IMG/VR virus record: IMGVR_UViG_3300008110_000462
Location: 1-24,914 of that record
Origin: a virus
Reading direction: 5' to 3' (one strand)
Length of the DNA: 24,914 nucleotides
Shown in pieces: positions 7,702-16,500 of this stretch. The notes under the pieces were generated by a model. That model saw nothing but the letters and a program-made list of their open reading frames with translations. It did not search any database and had not been told where the DNA came from. Each line of letters begins with the position of its first letter. Positions within the stretch are counted from its first letter, which is position 1. Both the position numbers and the translations under genes were made by a program.

Positions 7702-8807
7702 TGGCGACGACTCGGCAGCGGATCAGGGTACGCCGGGATACCGCCGCCAACTGGACGGCCGCCAATCCGGTGCTTTTGGATGGCGAGATCGGCTACGAGA
7801 CAGACACGAAGCAGGCCAAAGTCGGCAACGGCAGCTCGGCGTGGTCGGCGCTCGAGTATGCGCCGTGGAACCGAAATCCGATTCTGCAGTCGATCCAACT
7901 GCTGACGACTGGCGGCAATGCCGACACCGCCGGCGAGCTGGCATGGAACGCCGACGACCAGACGCTGGACGTTGCCAAGGGTGGCGGCACGGTGCTGCAG
8001 GTCGGGCAGGAGATGAGTTTCCTGGTTCACAACGGCACTGCCAGCACAATCCCTGACGGATCGGCGGTGATGTATGCCGGCACCAACGGCAACAGCGGCC
8101 GGCTATCGGTGGCGCCGATGATCGCCAACGGTACGCTGCCGGGCTATGTGTTTTTGGGTGTGCTGACTGAAAGCATCGCGGCGGACGCTGATGGCTTTGT
8201 CACCACCTTCGGCAAGGTGCGCGGCATCAACACCAGCGCCTATCCCGAAGATTCGATCCTGTGGGCGGACCCTGCAACACCGGGCGGCTTCACACTGGTC
8301 GAGCCTGATGGGCCGAACCTGAAGCTGCCGATCGCGGCGGTGATCAGCTCCGCCAACAACGGCACGATTTTCGTGCGGGCTAACACGGGCCAGAACCTGG
8401 CGGACTGCCATGACGTTGAAACTAGCGGCGCCAGCGACGGCGACGTGCTGACCTGGGATGACGCGCAGAACCGCTGGGAGCACCGCCCCAGTCCGCCGCG
8501 CAGCATCACGATCGCCGGCCCGCAGCCTGGGGACGCGTTCACGCTGTTTCGCACCACTTCTGATGCCACTCTCTCGAGCGTGGTTGGCTTGGTGTCCGGC
8601 GGCTCGGTCACCTACGAGCTGCGCTATGCGACTGATCGCACGACCGTCGGCACGCTGGCGACGGTCAGCGACACCGTGACCAACACCACCACAGGCGATG
8701 CTGCCACGATCCAGAACCAGCCGATGCCGCCCAGTAGCTACGTCTGGGTGAGCATCACGGCTGTGACCGGCACCGTCAACGAGTTCAATCTCTCAGTTGC
8801 GTTCTGA
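7701..8807 (+). CDS. Virion surface/fibre protein with Mtd_N-like N-terminus
   Basis: A 368-residue structural protein. The first ~45 residues (RIRVRRDTAANWTAANPVLL, then DGEIGYETDTKQAKVGNGSS) match the short N-terminal domain of the major tropism determinant and many phage fibre proteins, which docks fibres to the virion. The middle is beta-rich. Residues ~233-262 hold LADCHDVETSGASDGDVLTW, related to the extra C-terminal motif of the preceding gene. The last ~100 residues look like a beta-sandwich (SITIAGPQPGDAFTLFRTTS through EFNLSVAF). It overlaps the preceding stop. Being encoded between head-tail joining and tail terminator genes, it may be a head or neck fibre rather than a tail-tip fibre. 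Receptor binding is a guess. Confidence 0.65.
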   Translation: MATTRQRIRVRRDTAANWTAANPVLLDGEIGYETDTKQAKVGNGSSAWSALEYAPWNRNPILQSIQLLTTGGNADTAGELAWNADDQTLDVAKGGGTVLQVGQEMSFLVHNGTASTIPDGSAVMYAGTNGNSGRLSVAPMIANGTLPGYVFLGVLTESIAADADGFVTTFGKVRGINTSAYPEDSILWADPATPGGFTLVEPDGPNLKLPIAAVISSANNGTIFVRANTGQNLADCHDVETSGASDGDVLTWDDAQNRWEHRPSPPRSITIAGPQPGDAFTLFRTTSDATLSSVVGLVSGGSVTYELRYATDRTTVGTLATVSDTVTNTTTGDAATIQNQPMPPSSYVWVSITAVTGTVNEFNLSVAF

Positions 8808-8844
8808 CCCTAAACTGAAGCCATAGACAGGAGCCCTTCGATTC

Positions 8845-9264
8845 ATGGCCACCTTCAATAAATTTCACTCATTCGTGGAGGCGCTGGCCGAGAAGGTTCA
8901 CAACCTCGGCAGCGACACGCTGACGGTGGCACTGAGCAACACGGTGCCAATCAACACGAACACGCAGCTGAGCAACATCACTCAGATTGCCTACACCAAC
9001 ATCCAGAACGGCACGACCACCGGCCGCAACCTGGCTGGTGTGACCTCGGCGCAGACGACCGGCACCTACAAGCTGGATGCCAACGATCTGGTGCTGACCG
9101 CCACCGGCACGGTGCCCACGTTCCGCTACGTGGTGCTGTACAACGACACCGCCACCAACGATGAGCTGATCGGCTGGTATGACTACGGCGCTGCTGTTGA
9201 CCTGCTGAACGGCGAGACCTTCACGATCACCTGGGACGCTGCTGGCATCCTGACCCTGGCCTGA
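8845..9264 (+). CDS. Conserved phage structural protein, unknown role
   Basis: A 139-residue beta-rich protein beginning MATFNKFHSFVEALAEKVHN, followed by LGSDTLTVALSNTVPINTNT. This opening belongs to a phage family I recognise from cyanobacterial and other siphovirus structural clusters, without an assigned function. The centre repeats short Thr/Asn-rich strands; the C-terminus ends FTITWDAAGILTLA. CAGGAG lies 11 bases before the ATG, within a 37-base gap that shows no other element. Its neighbours (a Mtd_N-like protein before, a repeat protein after) suggest a multicopy surface or neck component. No signal peptide or membrane segment is visible. Confidence 0.6.
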   Translation: MATFNKFHSFVEALAEKVHNLGSDTLTVALSNTVPINTNTQLSNITQIAYTNIQNGTTTGRNLAGVTSAQTTGTYKLDANDLVLTATGTVPTFRYVVLYNDTATNDELIGWYDYGAAVDLLNGETFTITWDAAGILTLA

Positions 9265-9286
9265 TAACTGAAGCGGAGGCAGGACC

Positions 9287-11323
9287 GTGGCTGTTGCCCA
9301 TAGTGCTGCCTCAGAGTCGCACACAGGTGCGACTGGTTCAGCAAGCCAGGCAGCGTTCAGCTGGACGCATACGCAGACGGGCACGCCGCGGGGCGTGGTC
9401 GTTTTTGTGTCCACCTACGCCAGCGTCACCAGCCTCGTCACCAGCGTCACCTATGGAGGCGTAGCGCTCACGCGCCTTACCGGCGGCTTGGCGCAGGATG
9501 CTGCTGGTGAGCTTGGCCGCCTCGACACCTTCTTCCTCGGCAGTGGCCTCGGCACCGGTAACCAGACCATCACGGTCAACCGGACCAACAACGCCACCGT
9601 CATGTATGCGGCGGCAGCCACCGTCACCGCTGGCGCCAACACCGCAGTCCCCGAAGCAACCATCGTGCTGCTCCAGGGCGACGGCACCTTGGCAGCGCAG
9701 ACCGTTAATGACACCTCACCGGGGCAGAACAGCGTCCGCTATGCGGGCTGCTACTCCGGCCTAAACGCGCCACCAACGGCTGGTACGGGCAGCACGCTGC
9801 TCAACAGCATTGACATCGGCAACTACGGCTCGGCGCTGGTGCGCGAGACCACCGCCGGCCAAGGCGCCCGCAGCATCGGCTTCACTGGTGCCACGGACGA
9901 CCGCGCTGCAGTCCACCTCGCCATCCGCGAGCTGGTGCCGCGGAGTCTTCCGCAGACGGTCGCCAGCTTCACGCTGACGGGCAACGACGCCACCTTCACC
10001 AAGGCCAGCCCGAAGGAGATCGCCGCTGAGACAGGCGCGTTCACCCTGACCGGCAACCCGGCTGATCTGCTCCACGGCCCAGATCTACTGGCAGAGGTTG
10101 GTGCGTTTGCCCTGAACGGCAACCCAGCCGATACCCGCCACAACGTCCGCCTCGAGGGCGGCACTGGGGCGTTCACGCTGGCGGGGCAGCCGGCAACGCT
10201 GAGCAAGACTGCTGCGGCGAAGGTTCTCACAGCCGAGACAGGCGCCTTCGCCCTGAACGGAGGGCTGCCGACTTTCAAGGTTGCTTATCGCATTGATGCA
10301 ACGGCTGGGCAGTTCAGCTTCACTGGTAATCCCGCTGGACTGGCTGATACCGACAAGTTAGTAGCTGAAACTGGCGCCTTCAGCCTCGCAAGCAATGGCG
10401 CCACTCTGCGCCAGAACTACGCCATCACCGCCGAGGTCGGCACTTTTGCCGTTACCGGCCAACCAGCAACGCTGCGCCATAACCCGCGCATCCCGATCAC
10501 CGTCAGCTCATTTGCACTGAACGGCGGCAACCCTGCGCTGCTGCGCGGCCGTTACCTCAGCGGCGGCACTGGCACCTTCACCGAGACCGGCCAGCCTGCC
10601 ACCTTCCGCCGCACCTGGGCCATCCAAGGCGGCACCGGCAGCTTTACCTTCACTGGCACCCCCGCTGGCCTGACCGAGCTGGGCGCCTACGAGATCGACC
10701 CGATCGCCGGCAGCTTCACGCTTTCGGGTCAGCCGGCCAGCCTGGCACAAAGCCAGAGCCTGCCGATCACGGTCGGCACCTTCGCCTTCACTGGCCAACC
10801 CGCCACGCTGCGCCACAACCCGGCGCTCGCTGCCGATCGCGGTCAATTCACCTTTACCGGGCAGCCCGCTGCACTTAAGCAGGGCTATCGGATCGACGGT
10901 GGCACCGGAGCATTCGCCTTTACCGGCAACCCTGCAACGCTTGCCAAGTCGGCAGCCAAGCAGCTCACGGCAGTTGCGGGTGTCTTCACGCTTGCTGGCC
11001 AGCCGGCAACACTCCGAGCCAATGCAGCGCTGACTGGCGAGCGCGGTCAATTCACCCTGACCGGTCAACCGGCAACCCTCGCCCGCACTCGTCAGATCGT
11101 CGGTGCTCGCGGCCAGTTCCTGCTAAGCGGCAACCCGGCATCGCTTACGGTCGCCTACTCCATGCTCGGCGGCCGTGGCGCATTCACGTTCACGGGCAAC
11201 CCCGCTGGCCTGACTGACACTGATGAGCTCGCCGCCGCCACTGGAGCATTCACCTTCACCGGCCTCTCCGCAACGCTCGCTAAGGCCAGCACGGCCCGCC
11301 GCCGCAACGTGCTGATCTTCTAG
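9287..11323 (+). CDS. Large repeat protein: beta domain plus ~20 tandem repeats
   Basis: A 678-residue protein of unknown function, likely on the virion surface. Residues ~1-220 form a beta-rich domain (PRGVVVFVSTYASVTSLVTS, VTYGGVALTRL, NQTITVNRT), ending AVHLAIRELVPRS. From residue ~223 to ~668 there are about 20 copies of a ~22-residue repeat with consensus G-x-F-(T/A)-(L/F)-(T/N)-G-(Q/N)-P-A-x-L, then a variable half. The end is basic (ARRRNVLIF). GTG at 9287 is chosen because GGAGG lies ~9 bases upstream. No catalytic motif is seen. I recall similar GxFxLTGxxAxL repeats in other phage genomes, unnamed. A beta-solenoid or fibre stalk is the likeliest shape, by inference. Confidence 0.65.
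   Translation: MAVAHSAASESHTGATGSASQAAFSWTHTQTGTPRGVVVFVSTYASVTSLVTSVTYGGVALTRLTGGLAQDAAGELGRLDTFFLGSGLGTGNQTITVNRTNNATVMYAAAATVTAGANTAVPEATIVLLQGDGTLAAQTVNDTSPGQNSVRYAGCYSGLNAPPTAGTGSTLLNSIDIGNYGSALVRETTAGQGARSIGFTGATDDRAAVHLAIRELVPRSLPQTVASFTLTGNDATFTKASPKEIAAETGAFTLTGNPADLLHGPDLLAEVGAFALNGNPADTRHNVRLEGGTGAFTLAGQPATLSKTAAAKVLTAETGAFALNGGLPTFKVAYRIDATAGQFSFTGNPAGLADTDKLVAETGAFSLASNGATLRQNYAITAEVGTFAVTGQPATLRHNPRIPITVSSFALNGGNPALLRGRYLSGGTGTFTETGQPATFRRTWAIQGGTGSFTFTGTPAGLTELGAYEIDPIAGSFTLSGQPASLAQSQSLPITVGTFAFTGQPATLRHNPALAADRGQFTFTGQPAALKQGYRIDGGTGAFAFTGNPATLAKSAAKQLTAVAGVFTLAGQPATLRANAALTGERGQFTLTGQPATLARTRQIVGARGQFLLSGNPASLTVAYSMLGGRGAFTFTGNPAGLTDTDELAAATGAFTFTGLSATLAKASTARRRNVLIF
9953..11290 (+). 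repeat. ~66-bp coding tandem repeat array, about 20 units
   Basis: Units of about 66 bases (some 69-75 from small insertions) encode the GxFxLTGxPAxL repeats of the preceding gene entry. Copies are diverged at the DNA level but keep the phrases for TGQPATLR and TGNPAGLT. Units 8 and 13 share TGQPATLRHNP, while 8 and 12 share PITV at their ends, hinting at duplication of multi-unit blocks. Reading frame is kept throughout. Confidence 0.85.
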
Positions 11324-11378
11324 GAATGTCCCGGAATTGCCCGCGCCTTGATCTGCGCAATGCCGCTATTCTGAGCCC

Positions 11379-11801
11379 ATGACCAAGCGCGAACAGATTC
11401 TTGCTGCGATCCGCACCACGCTGACCAACACGGTCGGTGTCGGCACTCGGATTTATCGCAGCCGCGTCGAGCCACTAGCCCGGCAAGAGAGCCCTGCAAT
11501 CATCGTTGAACCAATCGAAGATATTTGCGCTCAGAACACAAGCCTTCCCACGCTGGACTGGAGCCTGACAGTTCGCGTTGCTGTCGTCGTTCGCGCCAAC
11601 ATTCCAGATCAGTCCGCTGATCCGACTGTCGAGTCGCTCCATTCCAAGCTGATGGCCGACCTGACGCTCGGCGGCCTCGCGATTGATGTTCAGCCTTTGC
11701 GGGTAGAGTTTCAAACAGTGGAGGCCGATGTGCCGGCCGGTGTCGTCATGTGCGATTACCGTGTTCAGTACAGAACCTCTGTGACCAATCTCGGAGCCTG
11801 A
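11379..11801 (+). CDS. Tail terminator-like protein
   Basis: A 140-residue protein beginning MTKREQILAAIRTTLTNTVG, then VGTRIYRSRVEPLARQESPA, LPTLDWSLTVRVAVVVRA, DPTVESLHSKLMADLTLGGL and DYRVQYRTS near the end. This is the pattern of small alpha/beta phage proteins encoded just before the tube protein and annotated as tail terminator or minor tail (lambda U/Z position). A terminator hexamer would cap the tube once it reaches tape length and join it to the neck. The gene follows a 55-base gap in which I see no terminator or convincing promoter. Its stop overlaps the next start (TGATG). The family match is from memory; the position supports it well. Confidence 0.7.
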   Translation: MTKREQILAAIRTTLTNTVGVGTRIYRSRVEPLARQESPAIIVEPIEDICAQNTSLPTLDWSLTVRVAVVVRANIPDQSADPTVESLHSKLMADLTLGGLAIDVQPLRVEFQTVEADVPAGVVMCDYRVQYRTSVTNLGA

Positions 11802-11995
11802 TGATGGCTATCACGATTGACGAATACCATGGGCAGGGAGGCACTTACCTCCAGGACCCTAAAACCGGCAAGAGAAAGCTCGTCGAGCGGACAGAGCCGG
11901 CCCAACCCTCCGAACCACAGCCTGAGGTAACGAGCAATGGCTCTGACACGCAAGCGACTGATCCTGGTCAAGAAGGAGTCGACGTACGGGACTGA
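11801..11995 (+). CDS. Small overlapping gene before tail tube
   Basis: A 64-residue protein beginning MMAITIDEYHGQGGTYLQDP, then KTGKRKLVERTEPAQPSEPQ. The first half has a recognisable small-phage-protein pattern found between terminator and tube genes in other siphoviruses; the second half is polar and probably disordered. I place the start at the ATG at 11801, which overlaps the preceding TGA, although the frame is open further upstream. The last 59 bases overlap the tube gene in another frame. Function is unknown; by location it may help tail assembly. The overlap means its C-terminus is constrained by the first codons of the tube protein. Confidence 0.6.
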   Translation: MMAITIDEYHGQGGTYLQDPKTGKRKLVERTEPAQPSEPQPEVTSNGSDTQATDPGQEGVDVRD

Positions 11996-12866
11996 CAGCA
12001 CCCCCGCCGGTACTGACGCCCTTCTCGTCCGCAACCTTGAGATCACGCCGATCGAGGCTGATGTTGTCAGCCGTGACCTGATCCGCCCATACCTTGGAAA
12101 CAGCCCTCAGCTGCTTGCCAACAGCCGTGTCAGCGTCACCTTCCAGGTTGAACTCGCTGGTTCTGGCGTTGCCGGCACCGCTCCTCGCTATGGGGCGATC
12201 CTGCAGGCATGCGGCATGAGCGAGACGATCGTCGCGTCCACCAGCGTCACCTACGCACCGGTGAGCGCCGCGTTCTCAAGCGCCACGATTTACTTCAACA
12301 ACGACGGCATCCTGCATAAGGCCACCGGCTGCCGCGGCACCTTCACGATGAACTGCGAAGTGGGCCAGATCCCCACGCTCGACTTCACGATGGTGGGTGT
12401 CTACAACGCACCGACCGATACGGCCGCCCCTGCTGTCACCTACTCCACTCAAGCCAGCCCGCTGGTCTTCAAGCAGGGCAACACCTCAGCGTTCCAGTTC
12501 TTCAGCTACGCCGGCTGCCTTCAATCGGTCAGCTTGGACATTGCGAACGAAACGGTGTACCGCGAGCTCGTCGGCTGCACAAAGGAAGTCTTGATCACCA
12601 ACCGTGCCCCCAGCGGCACCGTGATGATCGAGGCAGTGGCTCTGGCAACGAAGGACTTTTTCGCCCTCGCCCAGACTGAGACCACTGGAAACCTGACCTT
12701 CCTGCACGGCACCACCGCTGGCAACCGGGTCACGCTGACAGCATCGCAGTGCGACGTGAGCAATCCGTCGTATGGTGATCAGGACGGCATCCAAATGCTG
12801 AACATTCCGTTCGTTGCTGTGCCTACCACGGCCGGTAACGACGAAATCAGCCTAGCCTTCACCTGA
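11937..12866 (+). CDS. Major tail tube protein
   Basis: The 309-residue subunit that would stack in rings around the tape measure to form the tail tube. Family signs: the start MALTRKRLILVKKESTYGTD, then LEITPIEADVVSRDLIRPYL, a beta-rich core with RVSVTFQVELAG, the phrase RYGAILQACGMSET, and GTFTMNCEVGQIPTLDFTMV. This is the tube type found in many siphoviruses with long single-chain subunits. It lies exactly where expected, between the terminator and the frameshifted chaperone pair. ATG at 11937 has TGAGG ~8 bases upstream, inside the overlapping small gene. Several cysteines are present, but no pattern suggests metal binding. Confidence 0.85.
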   Translation: MALTRKRLILVKKESTYGTDSTPAGTDALLVRNLEITPIEADVVSRDLIRPYLGNSPQLLANSRVSVTFQVELAGSGVAGTAPRYGAILQACGMSETIVASTSVTYAPVSAAFSSATIYFNNDGILHKATGCRGTFTMNCEVGQIPTLDFTMVGVYNAPTDTAAPAVTYSTQASPLVFKQGNTSAFQFFSYAGCLQSVSLDIANETVYRELVGCTKEVLITNRAPSGTVMIEAVALATKDFFALAQTETTGNLTFLHGTTAGNRVTLTASQCDVSNPSYGDQDGIQMLNIPFVAVPTTAGNDEISLAFT

Positions 12867-12882
12867 TTCAAGGATCTACCGC

Positions 12883-13209
12883 ATGGCTTTCGTCCGAAAG
12901 AAGTCTTCATCCTTCAAGTGGCCCGTCACCGTCGAATTCCCCGTCGACGGTGGCCGTTTTGAGAGCGAGTCATTTGACGCGATCTTCAAGCGCATCGGTC
13001 GCAAGGAGTTCCAGAGGCTGATCGACAAGGGCGATCTCGATCTGATTGAGACCGTCCTCGAGGGCTGGGAGGGCGTGAAAGACGAGTCCGGTAAGGACAT
13101 CCCGTTCACGTCTGCTGCACTGAAGGACATGCTCGATGACCCTTGCTTCACCAAGGGCGTCATCACGGCATACCTCGCCAGCCTGGAGGGGGCGAAGGCA
13201 AAAAACTAA
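12883..13209 (+). CDS. Tail assembly chaperone, G-like
   Basis: A 108-residue acidic, helical protein (GRFESESFDAIFKRIGRKEF, then QRLIDKGDLDLIETVLEGWE) located between tube and tape measure, where lambda has gpG. Such chaperones coat the tape measure protein during tail assembly and are absent from the virion. The gene ends GCA AAA AAC TAA, so the last sense codons form an A-AAA-AAC slippery heptamer at 13200-13206. A -1 shift there fuses it to the following frame to make a ~217-residue GT-type protein, while normal termination gives G alone. The ATG follows an AAGGA ribosome site. The assignment rests on order, size and this signal. Confidence 0.85.
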   Translation: MAFVRKKSSSFKWPVTVEFPVDGGRFESESFDAIFKRIGRKEFQRLIDKGDLDLIETVLEGWEGVKDESGKDIPFTSAALKDMLDDPCFTKGVITAYLASLEGAKAKN

Positions 13210-13234
13210 AGGACGCGGCCCGCTACTGGGCCGC
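13200..13234 (+). promoter_or_regulatory. -1 programmed ribosomal frameshift signal
   Basis: Slippery heptamer A-AAA-AAC at 13200-13206 is in the correct phase for the G frame. An 8-base spacer follows (13207-13214), beginning with the G stop codon TAA. Next comes a perfect 7-bp GC-rich hairpin: GCGGCCC at 13215-13221 pairs with GGGCCGC at 13228-13234 around a 6-base loop. All three standard parts of a -1 frameshift site are present with standard spacing, and the -1 frame encodes a T-like protein. Confidence 0.9.
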
Positions 13235-13535
13235 AGCCGGCGGTGAGAAGGACGAGACCGAGGACGATGCCCGATTGATGGGTATCGTCCTTCCTCCGTC
13301 TGCAGAGGAGTCAGACGAGTTTGAGGTATGGGATGACAACTGGGACATCGTCATGATGTTCCTGCGCATGCAGACCCAGTGGAACGTCGTGATGGGCGGC
13401 TTCACCGGGTTGAAGTATGAGGTGCTGCGCTGGTTGTGCGACCTATACTCGGTGGAGGACCCCAAAGCCATGCTGGAGGGCATCCAGATCATGGAAGCTG
13501 CCGCCCTCGAGGAGCTGAACAAGAACGATGGCTGA
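13206..13535 (+). CDS. Chaperone T part, reached by -1 frameshift (DUF1799-like)
   Basis: The frame entered after slippage reads LKDAARYWAAAGGEKDETED and continues through WDDNWDIVMMFLRMQTQWNV, then VMGGFTGLKYEVLRWLCDLY, to a stop at 13535. The W..NW...F....TQW....GG..GL.Y pattern is that of DUF1799 proteins, the T-like partners in tail chaperone pairs. Within these codons there is no start with a ribosome site suited to independent translation, so it should be made only as the C-terminal half of GT, about 217 residues in total. T binds tube protein and brings it to the G-coated tape measure in lambda. The end overlaps the tape measure start by 8 bases. Confidence 0.85.
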   Translation, partial: LKDAARYWAAAGGEKDETEDDARLMGIVLPPSAEESDEFEVWDDNWDIVMMFLRMQTQWNVVMGGFTGLKYEVLRWLCDLYSVEDPKAMLEGIQIMEAAALEELNKNDG

Positions 13536-16500
13536 GTCGGTCGCACGGGTAAAAATCCTCGCCCAAATTGAAGGGCTGGAGGGTTTCGACAAGCTCAAAG
13601 GCGCGTTCAAGGGCCTGCAGCAGGCGATTGGGCCGGCTGACGCTGACCTGAGCAAGGCGCGGAAAGAGATTCTTGAGTTTGGGAAGGCCGGAGCCAAGAC
13701 CGAGCAGGTCATCCGCGGGCAGGTTGATGCGCTGAAAGCGCTGCAGGGACAGGCTTCGATTAGTGGGAGTGTTTATCGGAAGCTGAGCCAGGACATAAAG
13801 GCGCTTGATAATACCTACAAGGAAGCAACGAAATCTGCGGCAGAGTTTCGGGCGGAGCAGGCCAAGGTTCGCAACCAGATCCCAGCTGCTAAAGAGAGGA
13901 CACTTGCCAACCAGCTGGCACCATTCAAAGCCGAGCTGCAAGAAGCAAGTGTCTATGCTCGACGGTACGGTGAGCTGCTGGCAGAGATTGAGCGCCAGCA
14001 AAAACCATTTGATCGCGCTGTAGCTCGTCAGCGCGTCATCGGAAGCGCCGAGGCCCTTCGGATGGGGCCGCTGCAAGCGCAGCAGGCATTGCCCGCCCTG
14101 CCCGACACGACCGCCGGCCTGAACCAGCGCCTGAGCGAGCTCAACGCCGATTTTGTCAATCTCGCCCGCGGTGGCGACCGCTGGATCCAGGTCTCTCGCG
14201 AGATCGCTAACGTCCAGCGCCAGCTCAACCAAGAATTCGCCAACCCTGCTGTCGAAGCTGCTCGTCGCCGCCTCGAGGCCAGTCGCAACACCAGCAGCGG
14301 CTTTCTGGCGTTCTCGTCGGGGCTCGAGGATCGACTGGCAGTCCAGAAATCGATCGAGCGTAACCGCCGCAATCAGCCCGCAGCTTTTTATTCGGCGCCG
14401 CTTGATCGCCCTCGTCCACCTAGCGAGCTATTCCGCAACATTGCCGGAATCAGTAATGCGACAGCATCTAATCAGCTGCAGTTTATGGAGCGAAGCTACG
14501 CGGAGGTGGCCGCGAGTATCCGCGAAGCAACCAAGGCTTCAGATGGCAGCATTAACAGCCTGCGAGCGCAGCGCAGCGCTTGGGAGGCACTGCGAAATAC
14601 GCTCGGCCAGGACAAGGCGGCTTTGCGTGAGGTGAGCAAGGAGCTCGCCATCATTGACAGGCAGCTCGAAAAGCGCGGCGTTGGCAGTGGCGGTGGCCGA
14701 ATCGGGAAAGGCGTCCAGGCATTTGGCGCCATCGCATCTGGCGCCATCTTTGGCGGCCCTGAAGGAGCTCTTGGCGGCCTCGCCGGGGCTGCGATCGGCG
14801 GGGTGCCTGGAGCATTCGCTGGTGCGGCTATCGGTGGCACGGTGAGCACTGCTCGCCAACAGATTGGCCAACTTGCCACCTACGCCGCCGACATCAGCAA
14901 GCTCGAGATCGCGCTGAAGGGTGTCACGAAGACGCAGGAGGAGTACCAGCGAGCACTGGCGGCATCGGCATCGGTCACCAAAGACTTCAATGTTCCTCAG
15001 CTTGAAGCCACCAGAGGCATGACGCAGCTCAGCGCTGCGGTGATCGGCGCTGGCGGCAAGGTAGCGGATGCCGAAGTGGTGTTCCGCAACGTGACCGCTG
15101 CCATCAAGGCAAGCGGCGGCACTTCGGAGGATGTGCAGGGCGCCCTGACTGCTCTTGGCCAGATTTTCTCGAAGGGCAAGGTCTCCGCCGAAGAACTGCA
15201 GGGCCAGCTTGGTGAGCGCCTGCCAGGCGCGGTGACGATGTTTGCCAAGGCCACCGGGCGCACCCTGCCGCAGCTGCAGAAGGATCTCGAGCAGGGTGCG
15301 GTCGGTCTCGCGGACCTGATGAAGTTCGTGGTGTCTGATCAAGGCCTCGGGCAATTCGAGCAGCGAGCGAAAAGTGTTGCGGATTCGTCGGCCGAAGCCG
15401 GCGCCCGTCTGACCACCACCTGGAACGACACCAAGCGTGCGATCGGCGAGGCGCTCATGCCCCTAGGGGCGGAGATTCAGGATTCGCTGGCGAAGGCGCT
15501 GCGTGATGCGACGCCGGCGCTGGTTGGCTTTGCGAAGGGATTTGCATCTCTCGTTCAGCTTTTTGCTGACAACGCAGGACTCATTTCTGGCGTTCTCAAA
15601 ACACTGCTGGGCTTTGGGGCGATAGCCGGTGCTGCGATTGGCGTAACACAGCTAGCTGGCGCAATGAGAGGCCTCGCGCTTGGAATTCAAGGTCTCGGGG
15701 GTGCAATGGTAACCGCCAGACTTGCGGCACAGTCTCTGAGCATTTCAATAGCGGCGATTCCTGGTATCGGCTGGGTTGCGGCTGGCATTACGGCGCTGGG
15801 ATTGCTGACCGTTGAACTTTATAACAATAATGACGCATTTAGGACATGGGTCAACAATCTTGGCACCGTTATCTCGAGCGACTTTAAGAATGTGTGGGAC
15901 GGCGCTGTTTCTATCGTCTCCAGGGCAACAGACGCCATAGTCGACGTATGGAATGGCGCTAGCAATCTTATTTCCTCGATTGGGCAGGGAATTGCAAATC
16001 AGTTTGATAATCTTTTTGGCGGCCTGTTTAGCAAGATTCAAAGCTTCTGGAATGGACTGCCTGAGCCTGTTCGTCGGGCGATGTCTCAAAGTGCAAGTAA
16101 CGCAGTCGGTGGACTGCTTGCTCCTGGTAATCCTGCGCTTGCCTATGGAATTGGCGCGGGAGTTCGAGCGGCTCAGATGGGGCCCAACGCACAAGACAGT
16201 GCGATGTTTGGTCGGTATGGCACCGCTGATGGGCAGACCAGTCCAGCAGCCTCTGCCCTGACCGATTGGCAAATCCAGCAAGACCAGAAAGACGCAAAGG
16301 CAAAGCAGGCCGCAGACAAGGCTCGCGCTGAAGCTGAGCGGTTAGCTGCCGAACAGCAGCGTTTAGATAAAGCCGTTGCCAAAGCCGAGATTCAGCTCGC
16401 CCAGACGGTCTTCAACAACCAGATGGAGCTGGTCAAGAAGCGTTACGACTACGAGCAAGAGCGCATTCAGATGCAGCGCGACATCTGGGCGGGCACATTT

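Noticed and set aside
9953-11290. CRISPR array
   Set aside because: The repetition is in coding sequence with diverged units and no conserved palindromic repeat or unique spacers.
11348-11372. Possible promoter TTGATC...TATTCT before the tail terminator gene
   Set aside because: The spacing between the two boxes is only 13 bases, too short for a standard sigma-70 promoter, and the boxes are imperfect.
13489-14232. 247-codon minus-strand frame at the tape measure start
   Set aside because: Antisense to the chaperone and tape measure genes; no ribosome site or family pattern.
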